Below are positions 1-8,195 of a DNA stretch of 64,000 nt, one piece after another. Below the pieces are notes generated by a model. That model ran no database searches and was not told the DNA's origin. It saw only the letters and a program-made list of their open reading frames with translations. The stretch is from Solimonas sp047605265 (GTDB lineage Bacteria > Pseudomonadota > Gammaproteobacteria > Nevskiales > Nevskiaceae). Positions within the stretch are counted from its first letter, which is position 1. Each line of letters opens with the position of its first letter. The position numbers were made by a program, and so were the translations under genes. The stretch covers positions 1-64,000 of the forward strand of contig JASGFY010000005.1 in NCBI GenBank assembly GCA_047605265.1, in the 5' to 3' direction.

Positions 1-1356
1 CAGCAAGTTGCGAGGCATTCTGACAGCTATCCACTCTTTTTGTTAGGTGCTCTAATGCAATCCTTCGTGAAGCTCAAGGCTTTCGGCCTTGATCCGCTCG
101 ACGGCACGCTTTCGTCGATTGCCGATATCACGGCAAAGATGGGCGGCGGACAAGAGGAAATGTCCGGCATCGTCCTGGCACTCGGGCAGGCATGGAGCAA
201 GGAAAAGTTGCAGGGCGAAGAGGCCATGCAGCTCATGGAGCGTGGGATCCCCGTCTGGGAGCTTTTAGCCAAGGCCACCGGGTTATCGACAGCGCAGCTC
301 ATTCAACTTTCCTCCGCTGGCAGGCTGGGACGCGACGCGATCAAAGCGCTGATCCATGAAATGGGGAAAAGCTCGAAGGGCGCGGCAGAATCTGCGTCGT
401 CTACATGGAGTGGCATGGTCGGCAATCTCATGGATCAGTGGACCCGCTTCCGCCTCATGGTCATGAACGCCGGCCTTTTCGAGTTCATGAAAGGAAAGCT
501 CGATGGCATCCTGGCCCATCTCAACGAGATGGCGCAAAACGGTTCCCTACAGAAGATCGCGGAAGATTGGTCGCGGAAACTGCAAGGCGGACTTTCCGGC
601 CTATGGAACATGGCAACGCAGCTCGCGCCCGCCCTGCTGAAGCTCATTTCCATTTCTGATCGTGCTGCGAACGCGCTGGGTGGATACGACAAGCTCATTT
701 ACATCTGGGCCGGCGCGCAGATCGTGGGCGCGCTAGCGGGCCTCGCCTCATTTGCTGGCGGGCTTCTAACCCTCGCTGCGGCCGCTCCTGCGGCTCTTGC
801 GGGGCTGGCAGCAATTACGGCGGAAGCCATCGCCATGCAGGCGGCACTTGCGCCGATCATCGCCACGATGTGGGGCATTTACGCTGTCTACAAGGCGACG
901 CGCTTCATCCTCAATAAAACGGGTGTGCAGCCGGATTCTGACGAAATCGCTTCAACGCCCGGCGTTGAGCTGACGGACGATTCAAGAGCCCGCCTTGCCG
1001 ATCCGAACGTGCAGAAACGCATTTCAAAGATGCGTGCCCTGAAAAGCGTGTGGACGCCAGCGGATGACGCTGTGAAGGGAAGCGACCAGTTCATTCCGTG
1101 GCGCGAGATCAAGCAGCCCGCACAGCCAAAAGAAGAAATCGAGGGCATTCCGTGGCGCGAGGTCGGTGCGCCCGGTCAGCGAGCGCAAACCAGTGAGGTT
1201 CAACCATCGCCGCAGGATGTTCATGTGGGTGGCTTAGTGCGCATTCAGCTTGATGGCGGCAACGCTCGTGTTGCCGGGATCACCAAGGATGCAAGCTCCG
1301 CCGTCGATTTCAGCGTGAACAGCGGGCGGTTCTTCTACGGACAGGGGGCACCGTGA
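1..1356 (+). CDS. Phage tail tape measure protein, 3' part
   Basis: The reading frame is open from base 1, so the true start lies left of the window; a TTG at 40 and an ATG at 55 are only internal candidates. Tape measure proteins set tail length and help DNA delivery. The block at about 85-400 (GLDPLDG, GGGQEEMSGI, LQGEEAMQLMERG, GRLGRDAIKALI) matches the conserved tape-measure N-terminal domain (TIGR02675-type). An Ala/Leu-rich hydrophobic stretch follows at about 690-900, typical of these proteins. The last 40 residues (GGLVRIQLDGG...SVNSGRF) look like the usual beta-rich C-terminus, so the 3' end is probably genuine. Base composition is visibly less GC-rich than the core genes. The stop overlaps the next ORF (GTGA). 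Function is inferred by family; the rest of the tail module is not visible. Confidence 0.8.
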   Translation, partial: QQVARHSDSYPLFLLGALMQSFVKLKAFGLDPLDGTLSSIADITAKMGGGQEEMSGIVLALGQAWSKEKLQGEEAMQLMERGIPVWELLAKATGLSTAQLIQLSSAGRLGRDAIKALIHEMGKSSKGAAESASSTWSGMVGNLMDQWTRFRLMVMNAGLFEFMKGKLDGILAHLNEMAQNGSLQKIAEDWSRKLQGGLSGLWNMATQLAPALLKLISISDRAANALGGYDKLIYIWAGAQIVGALAGLASFAGGLLTLAAAAPAALAGLAAITAEAIAMQAALAPIIATMWGIYAVYKATRFILNKTGVQPDSDEIASTPGVELTDDSRARLADPNVQKRISKMRALKSVWTPADDAVKGSDQFIPWREIKQPAQPKEEIEGIPWREVGAPGQRAQTSEVQPSPQDVHVGGLVRIQLDGGNARVAGITKDASSAVDFSVNSGRFFYGQGAP

Positions 1357-1571
1357 GCGCCTTGGACCTGATCGCGCGTATCCAAGCGCGGGCAGCAGTG
1401 CCGCCGGAGCGGAAGACCGCAATGGAGAACCTGAGCGACCGTGTAGCGCAGACGGAAGACCCAGCGATTGCGATGCGCAGGATTTGCGACCTGGGGGCAG
1501 CCGCTGAGGCTGATCTGGTCGCCGCTCCTATTCTGACGATCTGCGTCAGTTGGAGTGTGCGGACTCCATGA
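1353..1571 (+). CDS. Small hypothetical protein between tape measure and primase genes
   Basis: A 72-residue ORF starting with GTG that overlaps the tape measure stop (GTGA). Its own stop (1569-1571) overlaps the ATG of the primase gene. I recognise no family. The N-terminal half is helical and charged (LDLIARIQARA, RKTAMENLSDRVAQ); the C-terminal end (ILTICVSWSVRTP) looks unlike a natural tail. That may mean the ORF is cut short, or that a recombination joint lies inside it. The overlaps on both sides argue for co-translation, but in GC-rich DNA they can arise by chance. Confidence 0.4.
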   Translation: MSALDLIARIQARAAVPPERKTAMENLSDRVAQTEDPAIAMRRICDLGAAAEADLVAAPILTICVSWSVRTP

Positions 1572-4351
1572 TGAGCCCCCTTCTTTCCTTGGCGGATGTT
1601 CTGTCGCAGTTCGTTTCCGCGATGCGCGCGGCCGGCATCGAGACGGCCGCGCAGATCGTCGCGAGCGGAAAACTTGAGCGCTTCCGCGTAGAAGGCGACA
1701 AGGCCGGCTCCAAGAACGGTTTTTACGTCCTGCACGCCGATGGGGTGCCCGCTGGCCTGTTCGGCTGCTACAAACGCGACATCAAAGAGAAGTGGCAGGC
1801 CAATATCGGCCGCAAGCTGACGGATGATGAACAGGCCGAAATGCGCAAGCGTCAGGCCGCCGCCGAGAAGGCCCGCGCGGCTGAACAGGCGGCCATGCAT
1901 GACCAGGCGTGCACCAAGGCGCTGAAGCTTTGGAACGAAGCCAGCGAATCCGTACATGCGGATCATCGTTATCTGGTGTCCAAGCGTGTGCGGGCCTACG
2001 GGCTGCGGCAGCTTCGCGACAGCCTGTTGGTGCCGGTCCTGAAAGATGGCGTGCGGGTCGGGCTTCAGTTCATCAAGCCGGACGGCGGCAAAATGTTCCT
2101 GACCGGGACGGCGAAGTCCGGCGCGTTCTTCGAGATCGGCGGCGAGCCCGGCGCGCCGGATGTTGTGTCGATCGTCGAGGGCTACGCCACGGGCGCCAGC
2201 GTGCGGGAGGCCACGGGCTGGCCGGTGGTGGTCGCCTTCGACGCCGGCAATCTGCTGAGTGTCGCGAAAGCGGTACGCAAGGCACGGCCCGAAGCGGTGA
2301 TTGTCTTGGCGGCTGACAACGATCACCGCACGGACGGCAATCCAGGCCTGACGAAAGCGCAGACGGCGGCGCAGGCCGTCGGCGCGGTGGTGTGCGCGCC
2401 CGACTTCGCCGAGGGCGAGCGTGGCACGGACTGGAATGACTACGCCGCGGTGCATGGCTTGCGCGCGGTCGCTGACCGGCTGTCGGTTGCGTTGGCGTCG
2501 TGCGTCGAGCCGCAGATCGCCGGGCCTGGTGGTGCGGCGCAGCCGCAAGCTTTGCCGCCGCCGGCAGGCGCACCACCGCCGCCGCCCGATGACCATGCCG
2601 GCGAGCGGTTCGAGGTTACGCCGGCCGGCGTGTTCTGGATCGGCATGTATCAGGACAAGGCCGGGCGCTGGCGCGAGAAAGACCCGATGTTTCTGTGCTC
2701 GCCACTGCACGTCGAGGCCGTGACGCGCGATCCGCAGGACGCCGGTTACGGCCGCCTCGTCAACTTCATGAACGTGGACGGCAAGCGCAAGGAACTTGTG
2801 CTGCCCGCGCCGCTGTTCGGCGGCGGCAAGGGCGACGATCTGCGCGGGCGCCTGCTGTCCGAAGGGCTGCCGCGCATCGGGCTCGATTCGATGGCGCAGC
2901 GCAAGCTCATGGAATATCTCATGCACACGACGCCGGCCTCTCGCGCGCGCTGCGTGCAGCGCACCGGCTGGCAAGGCACGGTGTACGTTCTGCCTCGACA
3001 AAGCTTCGGTGGTGATGGTTCGGAGCGCTTCTATTTCGCTTCGGAATCCGACGGGCAAAGCCCCTATGCGCAGGCTGGCACGCTTGAGGGATGGCGGGAT
3101 TCCGTGTCGAAGCCGGCCGGGTCCCACCGCCGTGCGATGTTCGCCCTTTCCTGCGCGTTCGCGGGGCCGCTGATCGAGCTGGCCGGCGCCGAGTCGGGCG
3201 GCTTTCATCTCGTCGGCGGTAGCAGCTCGGGCAAGACGACGGCCCTGCGCTTGGCATCAACGGTGTGGGGTCATCCCTCGCATTACTGGCGGCAGTGGCG
3301 CACGACCGATAACGGGCTCGAAGCCCTCGCCGAGGATTACAACGATTCGCTGCTGTGCCTCGACGAGATCGGGCAGGCCGATCCGCGCATCGTCGGCGAC
3401 GTGGCGTACATGCTCGCCAACGGGCGCGGCAAGCAGCGTGCGCGGCGCGAAGGCGGGTCGCGAGCCTCGCGCATGTTCCGCGTGCTGCTGCTATCCACCG
3501 GCGAGGTTGGCAGCGCCGCGCAGATCAACGCGTCAGGACAAAGAGACCGCCCCGGTCATGAGGTGCGCATGGTGGAAGTCCCGGCGGACGCGGGCAAGGG
3601 CTACGGGCTGTTCGATTCAGCGGGCGAGTACGACAGCCCGCGCGCGCTGGCCGGTGCGCTGGTGGAATCCGCGGCGCAGCACTATGGGTACGCCGGCCCG
3701 CGGTTCGTCGAGCACGTCGCGCGTAATCGCCAGCCAGTGGCATCCGATGCACGCGAGCGCGTCCGCAATTTCGTGGAATACGTCTGTCCGCTCAATGCCG
3801 ACGGCCAAGTTCAGCGCGTCGCCGCGCGCTTCGGTCTCGTCGCCTTCGCTGGCGAGCTGGCGACGGGGTACGGCCTGACCGGCTGGCAGTACAAGGATGT
3901 TGAGTTTGCCGCCGCCGATGCGTTCGGCGCTTGGCTTGAGAAACGCGGGACGGCAGGCGCCAAGGAACCGGCGGACATGGTGGCTCAGGTGCGCCGCTTC
4001 ATTGAGGAACACGGCGGCAGCCAGTTCCAAGAGATCGACCGCGCGGCGACTGCGGACGCCCCTGCGGGCAGCGACGAGCATGAGGCCCGCATCATGTACC
4101 GCGCAGGCTTCCGCAAACAGAGCAACGGCTCGACGCTGTATCTATGCTTCCCTGAGAAATTCAAAGGCGAAATCTGCAAGGGCTATGACCACGTTGAGGT
4201 GTGCAAGGCCCTTGCCGCTGCCGGCATCCTGTGGCGCCGCGAGGGTGACGGCGCGCGGTATACGTCCAAGCATCGCGTGCCCGGCTTCGACAGGCCCATT
4301 CCGTTCTACGCGCTTGACGGCGCTCGTCTGTACGGCGCCAGCGTTCACTAG
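1568..4351 (+). CDS. Toprim/DUF927 primase-helicase of a mobile element
   Basis: About 927 residues from the ATG at 1568; an adjacent ATG at 1571 and an upstream TTG at 1550 are alternatives. The N-terminal third carries a Toprim fold: the acidic residue of IVEGYATG near residue 203 and the acidic pair of LAADND near 248, then WNDYAA. A Pro/Ala-rich linker (about 315-345) contains a copy of a dispersed palindromic repeat. The C-terminal half is a DUF927-type ATPase with Walker A GGSSSGKTT near 551 and Walker B SLLCLDEIGQ near 595. Such proteins are replication primase-helicases of P4-like satellites, prophages and integrative elements. It is the last gene of the element and is followed by an origin-like non-coding region. 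The role in self-replication is inferred. Confidence 0.83.
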   Translation: MMSPLLSLADVLSQFVSAMRAAGIETAAQIVASGKLERFRVEGDKAGSKNGFYVLHADGVPAGLFGCYKRDIKEKWQANIGRKLTDDEQAEMRKRQAAAEKARAAEQAAMHDQACTKALKLWNEASESVHADHRYLVSKRVRAYGLRQLRDSLLVPVLKDGVRVGLQFIKPDGGKMFLTGTAKSGAFFEIGGEPGAPDVVSIVEGYATGASVREATGWPVVVAFDAGNLLSVAKAVRKARPEAVIVLAADNDHRTDGNPGLTKAQTAAQAVGAVVCAPDFAEGERGTDWNDYAAVHGLRAVADRLSVALASCVEPQIAGPGGAAQPQALPPPAGAPPPPPDDHAGERFEVTPAGVFWIGMYQDKAGRWREKDPMFLCSPLHVEAVTRDPQDAGYGRLVNFMNVDGKRKELVLPAPLFGGGKGDDLRGRLLSEGLPRIGLDSMAQRKLMEYLMHTTPASRARCVQRTGWQGTVYVLPRQSFGGDGSERFYFASESDGQSPYAQAGTLEGWRDSVSKPAGSHRRAMFALSCAFAGPLIELAGAESGGFHLVGGSSSGKTTALRLASTVWGHPSHYWRQWRTTDNGLEALAEDYNDSLLCLDEIGQADPRIVGDVAYMLANGRGKQRARREGGSRASRMFRVLLLSTGEVGSAAQINASGQRDRPGHEVRMVEVPADAGKGYGLFDSAGEYDSPRALAGALVESAAQHYGYAGPRFVEHVARNRQPVASDARERVRNFVEYVCPLNADGQVQRVAARFGLVAFAGELATGYGLTGWQYKDVEFAAADAFGAWLEKRGTAGAKEPADMVAQVRRFIEEHGGSQFQEIDRAATADAPAGSDEHEARIMYRAGFRKQSNGSTLYLCFPEKFKGEICKGYDHVEVCKALAAAGILWRREGDGARYTSKHRVPGFDRPIPFYALDGARLYGASVH
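2528..2554 (+). repeat. Dispersed REP-like palindrome, copy 1 (inside the primase gene)
   Basis: This 27-bp segment is the reverse complement of the copy at 4884-4910 with one mismatch. Its core is a GCGGC/GCCGC hairpin next to an AAGCTT. It is read in frame as part of the Pro/Ala-rich linker between the Toprim and DUF927 domains. Confidence 0.65.
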
Positions 4352-4540
4352 CTGTTGCCTTTGAGGACGCCGCCGCGCTGACGGGATGGGGGCGGTAGGG
4401 GCTTTCTTTTCCGCGTCAACGCAACAGCACTGCAACACCAGCATCCGCCCTTGGGTCCTCCTGGGGCGTTTTCTGTTGCGGATGCGGAGAGCTTCCGAAA
4501 ACCTCTAGCTTGACCATGCGGGGCAATGGCAACGGCGTTG

Positions 4541-4702
4541 CGTTCCCGGCTTGTTCCCGCAATGTTCCCAATCAGGTGAGGGCAAGGGGAACAGATGAAA
4601 GGCAAGGGAAAGAGGGAGAAAGTGTATATGTATGAATGAGTTATCAAGACACATACATATATATCCCTACTCCTGTTCCCGCTTGTTCCCGCTGTTCCCG
4701 CT
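4541..4702 (+). repeat. GTTCCC iteron-like direct repeats around an AT-rich segment
   Basis: TGTTCCCGCT occurs three times in tandem at 4674-4683, 4684-4693 and 4693-4702. Related units (GTTCCCGG, TGTTCCCGC, TGTTCCCA) lie at about 4542-4570. Between the two groups is an AT-rich stretch with a 10-bp inverted repeat, arms 4625-4634 and 4652-4661. Iterons beside an AT-rich unwinding region are the usual form of a plasmid or satellite origin. Confidence 0.5.
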
Positions 4703-4754
4703 GACGGGTAGAGGTCGGGTCAGCGGCCCCACGTATTCCCCTCCCGCCCATGCG

Positions 4755-4777
4755 GCTTGCGGCTGCGCCGCACCACC
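4755..4777 (+). repeat. Dispersed REP-like palindrome, copy 2
   Basis: Contains the GCTTGCGGCTGCGCCGCACC core shared with 2528-2554 (inverted there) and 4884-4910. It lies in the non-coding region after the primase gene. Confidence 0.6.
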
Positions 4778-4883
4778 GTGCCCGACCGATCGGCCCCCTC
4801 GTTACTTGGCGATTCCTTCGACACTCGAAGGTCAGCGGAAAAAGAACCGCCGCCGCCCCCGCCTCGCTCCGCGAGCATTTGCG

Positions 4884-4910
4884 CAAAGCTTGCGGCTTCG
4901 CCGCACCACC
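4884..4910 (+). repeat. Dispersed REP-like palindrome, copy 3
   Basis: A 27-bp copy starting CAAAGCTTGCGG and ending CGCACCACC, with the hairpin GCGGC-TTC-GCCGC. It matches 26 of 27 positions of the reverse complement of 2528-2554. Confidence 0.6.
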
Positions 4911-5042
4911 GCCAGCCGTTCGTCGGACAGAGCGATGAAGGATGCTCGCCACAATGGGCGCCCGACGGCGGAAGATGACCTGAAAATTGATGGTCACTTT
5001 TCGCTGGTCGGGTAACTTTTCGGGTAACACTGAATGATGAAC

Positions 5043-5064
5043 TGAATAATATTTTTATTATTCA
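5043..5064. repeat. Perfect AT-rich palindrome with TTTT loop
   Basis: Nine-base arms at 5043-5051 (TGAATAATA) and 5056-5064 flank a TTTT loop. Just upstream, TCGGGTAAC occurs twice (5008-5016 and 5020-5028). A protein-binding site, an attachment-site arm or a weak terminator are all possible. Confidence 0.45.
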
Positions 5065-5258
5065 ATTGGATATGATCAATCTTCGGTTGTGTCCCCGGCG
5101 TCCCAGAACGTACAGAAAACCGCGTTTTCGCGCGATTTTTCTTTGAGTCATCGTCCTTTTACATCCCATAGCGTCCGGGGACATCCGGCTCTTGCACCGG
5201 CTAGCAAGACGAATACTCTGAGGCAGTCCCACCCAAAACGGTACCGCCCCCCGAAGCC

Positions 5259-5378
5259 TCAGCCGCCGAAGATTGCGCCCAGCATCAGACCGATCGGAAA
5301 GCAGAAAGCGGCAGCCCATAGCGCCCACTGAAAATCCGGGTCTTGCTGCAAAAGTCTCCTCTCGCTGCATGAATTCAT
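5259..5378 (-). CDS. Small hydrophobic protein, 39 residues
   Basis: A 40-codon ORF with an ATG at 5378-5376. A strong Shine-Dalgarno (AAGGAG) lies 7 bases upstream on the minus strand, which decides the start. The product begins polar (MNSCSERRLLQQDPDFQW) and continues as one hydrophobic segment (ALWAAAFCFPIGLMLGAIFGG), so a single-pass membrane peptide is likely. No family is recognised. It sits between the mobile element's non-coding end and a dehydrogenase gene remnant. It could be an element gene, a host small protein or the head of a longer decayed gene. Confidence 0.5.
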   Translation of the reverse strand: MNSCSERRLLQQDPDFQWALWAAAFCFPIGLMLGAIFGG

Positions 5379-5435
5379 TGCGCAGCTCCTTCTGCGTGCA
5401 TGTGGCGGGCGGACTTTAGCGTGCCTTTTGTGTGT

Positions 5436-5645
5436 TCAGCGTAGGAAAAGATCGCCAATCCGCTCGGAAAGGCGGTGGCCGCGGCCCGGAATACTATCGA
5501 AGGCGCGCAGGCTGCCGTCGATCGAATAGCCGATGGAAACGAGGTCGCCCGCCGTGATCAGCGGACCGCCGGCGACCGGCATGCCGAGTTCATTTTCCCA
5601 CGGCAGCTCGATCGGCATCTGCTTGTTGATGCCGCCAAGCGACAC
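5436..5645 (-). pseudogene. Quinoprotein (PQQ-type) dehydrogenase fragment
   Basis: About 50 residues resemble the C-terminal part of membrane-bound PQQ glucose/quinate-type dehydrogenases: LPWENELGMPVAGGPLITAG and DGSLRAFD correspond to the family's 'GxPxxGGPLxTAGGLVF...DxxLRAFD' block. The family has several hundred residues, and both the upstream beta-propeller and the downstream end are absent. After LRAFD the frame runs into unrelated sequence. This is a remnant beside the mobile element, not a working gene. Confidence 0.6.
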
Positions 5646-5713
5646 TTCTCGTCAGCGCACCGCCAATGGCGCACCACCAATTGCGGACCGCACGCAAGCC
5701 GCTGCGCGGCGCG

Positions 5714-6142
5714 CTAAACGAGCGTCGCCTCGAGCGTGAGTCGGCACGCAGGACTTTCGAGACGGGACAGCCGGCCTTGGCGCCAGCCGCGACTTCCTGG
5801 AAGGTCGCGTCGTCGATGCCGGGCACCTTCGCTTTCAGCACCAGCTTGATCGCCGGGATCGAAAAGCCGCCCTCGCCTTTCTCGAGCGCGACGGTCGCCG
5901 TCGTTTCCAGCTTCTCTGCAGTGAAGCCGGCCTCACCCAGGGCGAGCGACAGCGCCATCGTGAAGCAGCCGGTGTGCGCGGCGCCGATCAGCTCCTCTGG
6001 ATTGGTGCCGGCGACGCCCTCGAAACGGCTGGCCGTATCCGTACGGATGCGCCTTGAGCGCACCGCTCTGCGTGGAGATGGCGCCGCGTCCGTCCTTGAG
6101 TCCGCCGCTCCAGACCGCGGAACCCGAGCGTTCGATCGTCAT
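5714..6142 (-). pseudogene. osmC: OsmC-family hydroperoxide reductase with two frameshifts
   Basis: Starts at the ATG 6142-6140, with GGAG motifs upstream. Reads MTIERSGSAVWSGGLKDGRG and then KAHPYGYG in one frame. An extra base near 6026-6034 moves the match to another frame: SRFEGVAGTNPEELIGAAH, TGCFTMALSLALGEAGF, AKAGCPVSKVLRA. A missing base near 5740 then restores a normal end (TLEATLV) at the TAG 5716-5714. Both catalytic cysteines (TGCFTM and AGCPVS) are present. OsmC reduces organic hydroperoxides. As read, no complete protein can be made. Two small indels could be real decay, consistent with the adjacent remnants, or assembly errors. Confidence 0.8.
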
Positions 6143-6193
6143 GCTGTGTCTCCTTCTCCTGACGGGGCGCCTCGCCCGCAGTGGCGAAGCCCG

Positions 6194-8059
6194 CTACTGG
6201 TAGCCGCGCGCCTGCAGCGAGAACAGGTGCGCGTAGATGCCGTTGACCTTCATCAGCGCCGCGTGATCGCCGCGTTCGACGATGTGGCCGTTGTCGACGA
6301 CGATGATCTGGTCGGCCATGCGCACCGTCGAGAAACGGTGCGAGATCAGGATGGCGATACGGTCCCGCATCAGCGCGCGGAAATGCGCGAAGATCTCGGC
6401 CTCGGCGCCGGCATCCATCGCCGAGGTCGGCTCGTCGAGCACCAGCACGTCGGCCTGCGTGCGCATGAACGCGCGCGACAGCGCGATCTTCTGCCACTGC
6501 CCGCCGGACAGCTCGCGCCCCTCGCGGAACCACTTGCCGAGCTGCGTGTGGAAGCGGTTCGGCAGCGTATCGACGAACGGCGTCGCCATGCCCTTGTCGG
6601 CCGCTTCGCGCCAGCGCGCCGTGTCATCGAAGTGCCGCACGTCGCCGACGCCGATGTTCTCGCCGACCGTGAACTGGTAGCGCGCGAAGTCCTGGAAGAT
6701 CACGCCGATGCGCGCGCGCAGCGCGTCCTCGTTCCAGTCCTGCAGGTCGAGACCGTCGAGCGTGATGCGGCCCCGCGTCGGCACGTAGAGCCGCGTCAGC
6801 AGCTTGATCAGCGTGGTCTTGCCGGCGCCGTTCTCGCCGACCAGCGCCAGCGACTCGCCCGGACGGATGTGCAGGTCGATGTCGTGCAGCGTCGGCGACT
6901 CGCTGCCCGGATACGTGAAGCAGACGTGCTCGAAGCGGATGCCGTCCTGCGGATTCGGGCCCTTCAACGCCGTGCCGGCCGGCGGCGTCACCGGCGTCTC
7001 CAGGTATTCGTACAGCGTCGACAGGTAGAGATTGTCCTCGTACATGCCGCTGACCGCCGACAGGATCGCCGTCACCGCGCCCTGGCCGTTGCGGAACAGC
7101 GCGAGGTACATCGTCATCTGGCCGAGCGTGATGCGCGCGGCGACCGTCGACAGCGCCACCCATGCGTACGCGAGGTAGTAGGCGACGACGCCGAACTGGC
7201 CGAGCGCGAAGCCCCAGCCGTCGCGGCGCACCGCCACGCTGCGCTGCTCGCGGTAGAGATCGCCGTAGATGCGCTTGTAGCGGCCGAGCAGCAGCGGGCC
7301 AAGGCCGAACAGCTTCACTTCCTTGGCGTGGTCCTCGCGCGCGAGGACGGTTTCGAGATAGTCCTGCATGCGCGTGAGCGGCGAGCGGCGGCGGAACAGC
7401 TGGAAAGCCTCGCCCGAATACTTCGCCTCGGCGATGAACGAAGGCACGCCGGCGACCAGCAGGATGGTCACGGCCCACGGCGAGAACTGCCAGAGCAGCG
7501 CGCCGTAGCTGACCAGCTCGATCGCGCTCTGCGCGAGCCCGGAAGTCTTCATGATCAACGACAGCGGCCGCGTCGAGGCCTCGCGGCGCGCGCGGTTGAG
7601 CTTGTCATAGAAATCCGCGTCCTCGAAATGCGTCAACTCCAGCGTCAGCGCTTTTTCGAGGATCATCACGTTGACCTGCTGGCCGAGGCGGATGCGCAGC
7701 AGCGCCTGGCACAGCGACAGCATGCGCGAGGCGCCGCCGGCTGCGGCGACCAGCACGCCCTCGACGCTCACCCACTCGATCACGCCGCGGTAGAGCGCCC
7801 AGCCGTGCGGCGCGCCGGCCTCGCGCGCCAGCGCGATCGCCGCGACCACGGCGTCGACGATGCGCGCGCCGACGTAGGCGATCGCCGCCGGCAGCACGCC
7901 GGCGGCGACGGTCAGCAGCACGAGGAAACACAGCAATGCCGGACTCGTCGCCCAGACCAGCCGCAGCGCGCGGCCGGTGAAGCGGAACATGCGCAGGAAA
8001 TTGCCGATGCCGGCCTCCGGACGCGGAGCCTCGGCCGGCGGAGGTGGGCGGCCGCTCAT
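6194..8059 (-). CDS. ABC exporter, fused permease and ATPase
   Basis: 621 residues in the usual half-transporter layout. The membrane domain is about 30-350, with hydrophobic segments near 37-66, 100-115, 180-212 and 288-325. The nucleotide-binding domain is 370-615: Walker A GENGAGKTT 408-416, signature LSGGQ 517-521, Walker B VLVLDEP 538-544, switch His in ISHR 572-575. It would act as a dimer in the inner membrane, exporting a substrate that cannot be read from the sequence. Related proteins are often annotated as lipid, drug or peptide exporters. It stands alone, divergent from mgtE across 136 bases. Confidence 0.88.
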   Translation of the reverse strand: MSGRPPPPAEAPRPEAGIGNFLRMFRFTGRALRLVWATSPALLCFLVLLTVAAGVLPAAIAYVGARIVDAVVAAIALAREAGAPHGWALYRGVIEWVSVEGVLVAAAGGASRMLSLCQALLRIRLGQQVNVMILEKALTLELTHFEDADFYDKLNRARREASTRPLSLIMKTSGLAQSAIELVSYGALLWQFSPWAVTILLVAGVPSFIAEAKYSGEAFQLFRRRSPLTRMQDYLETVLAREDHAKEVKLFGLGPLLLGRYKRIYGDLYREQRSVAVRRDGWGFALGQFGVVAYYLAYAWVALSTVAARITLGQMTMYLALFRNGQGAVTAILSAVSGMYEDNLYLSTLYEYLETPVTPPAGTALKGPNPQDGIRFEHVCFTYPGSESPTLHDIDLHIRPGESLALVGENGAGKTTLIKLLTRLYVPTRGRITLDGLDLQDWNEDALRARIGVIFQDFARYQFTVGENIGVGDVRHFDDTARWREAADKGMATPFVDTLPNRFHTQLGKWFREGRELSGGQWQKIALSRAFMRTQADVLVLDEPTSAMDAGAEAEIFAHFRALMRDRIAILISHRFSTVRMADQIIVVDNGHIVERGDHAALMKVNGIYAHLFSLQARGYQ

Positions 8060-8195
8060 GCGGGACCCGCCTGTCGTCTTTCATGGATGAGCATCGAACA
8101 ACTTTAGCAAAGCATGGCTGAACGGCTACGCGCCCGGCGTAGAATGCGCCGACCCGAAGAACGGCCCCACGGGGTCCGCCGCCCGCTCCGCGCCG

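Larger units (their letters stand above)
4352..5258. other. Non-coding region, candidate replication origin or element end
   Basis: No convincing gene lies in these 907 bases; the long open frames here are low-complexity and overlap one another. It holds CTGTTGC/GCAACAG inverted copies (about 4350-4480), GTTCCC-type direct repeats (4541-4570 and 4674-4702), an AT-rich stretch with a 10-bp inverted repeat (4625-4661), two copies of the palindrome also found in the primase gene (4755-4777, 4884-4910), two 9-bp direct repeats (5008-5028) and a 9-bp-arm palindrome (5043-5064). Lying just downstream of a primase-helicase gene, it could be the element's origin or attachment region. That is inference. 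Confidence 0.5.

Noticed and set aside
1310..3208. A 632-codon minus-strand reading frame across the tape measure/primase junction
   Set aside because: It is antisense to well-supported genes, has Arg/His/Ala-biased composition and matches no family. GC-rich codon use on the other strand explains it.
4632..5015. Overlapping short ORFs on both strands in the non-coding region after the primase gene
   Set aside because: All are low-complexity, lack ribosome sites and overlap repeats; none resembles a protein family.
5666..8107. An 813-codon plus-strand frame opposite osmC and the ABC exporter
   Set aside because: It is antisense to the exporter, whose Walker and signature motifs are intact, and the product is Arg/His/Asp-rich low complexity.
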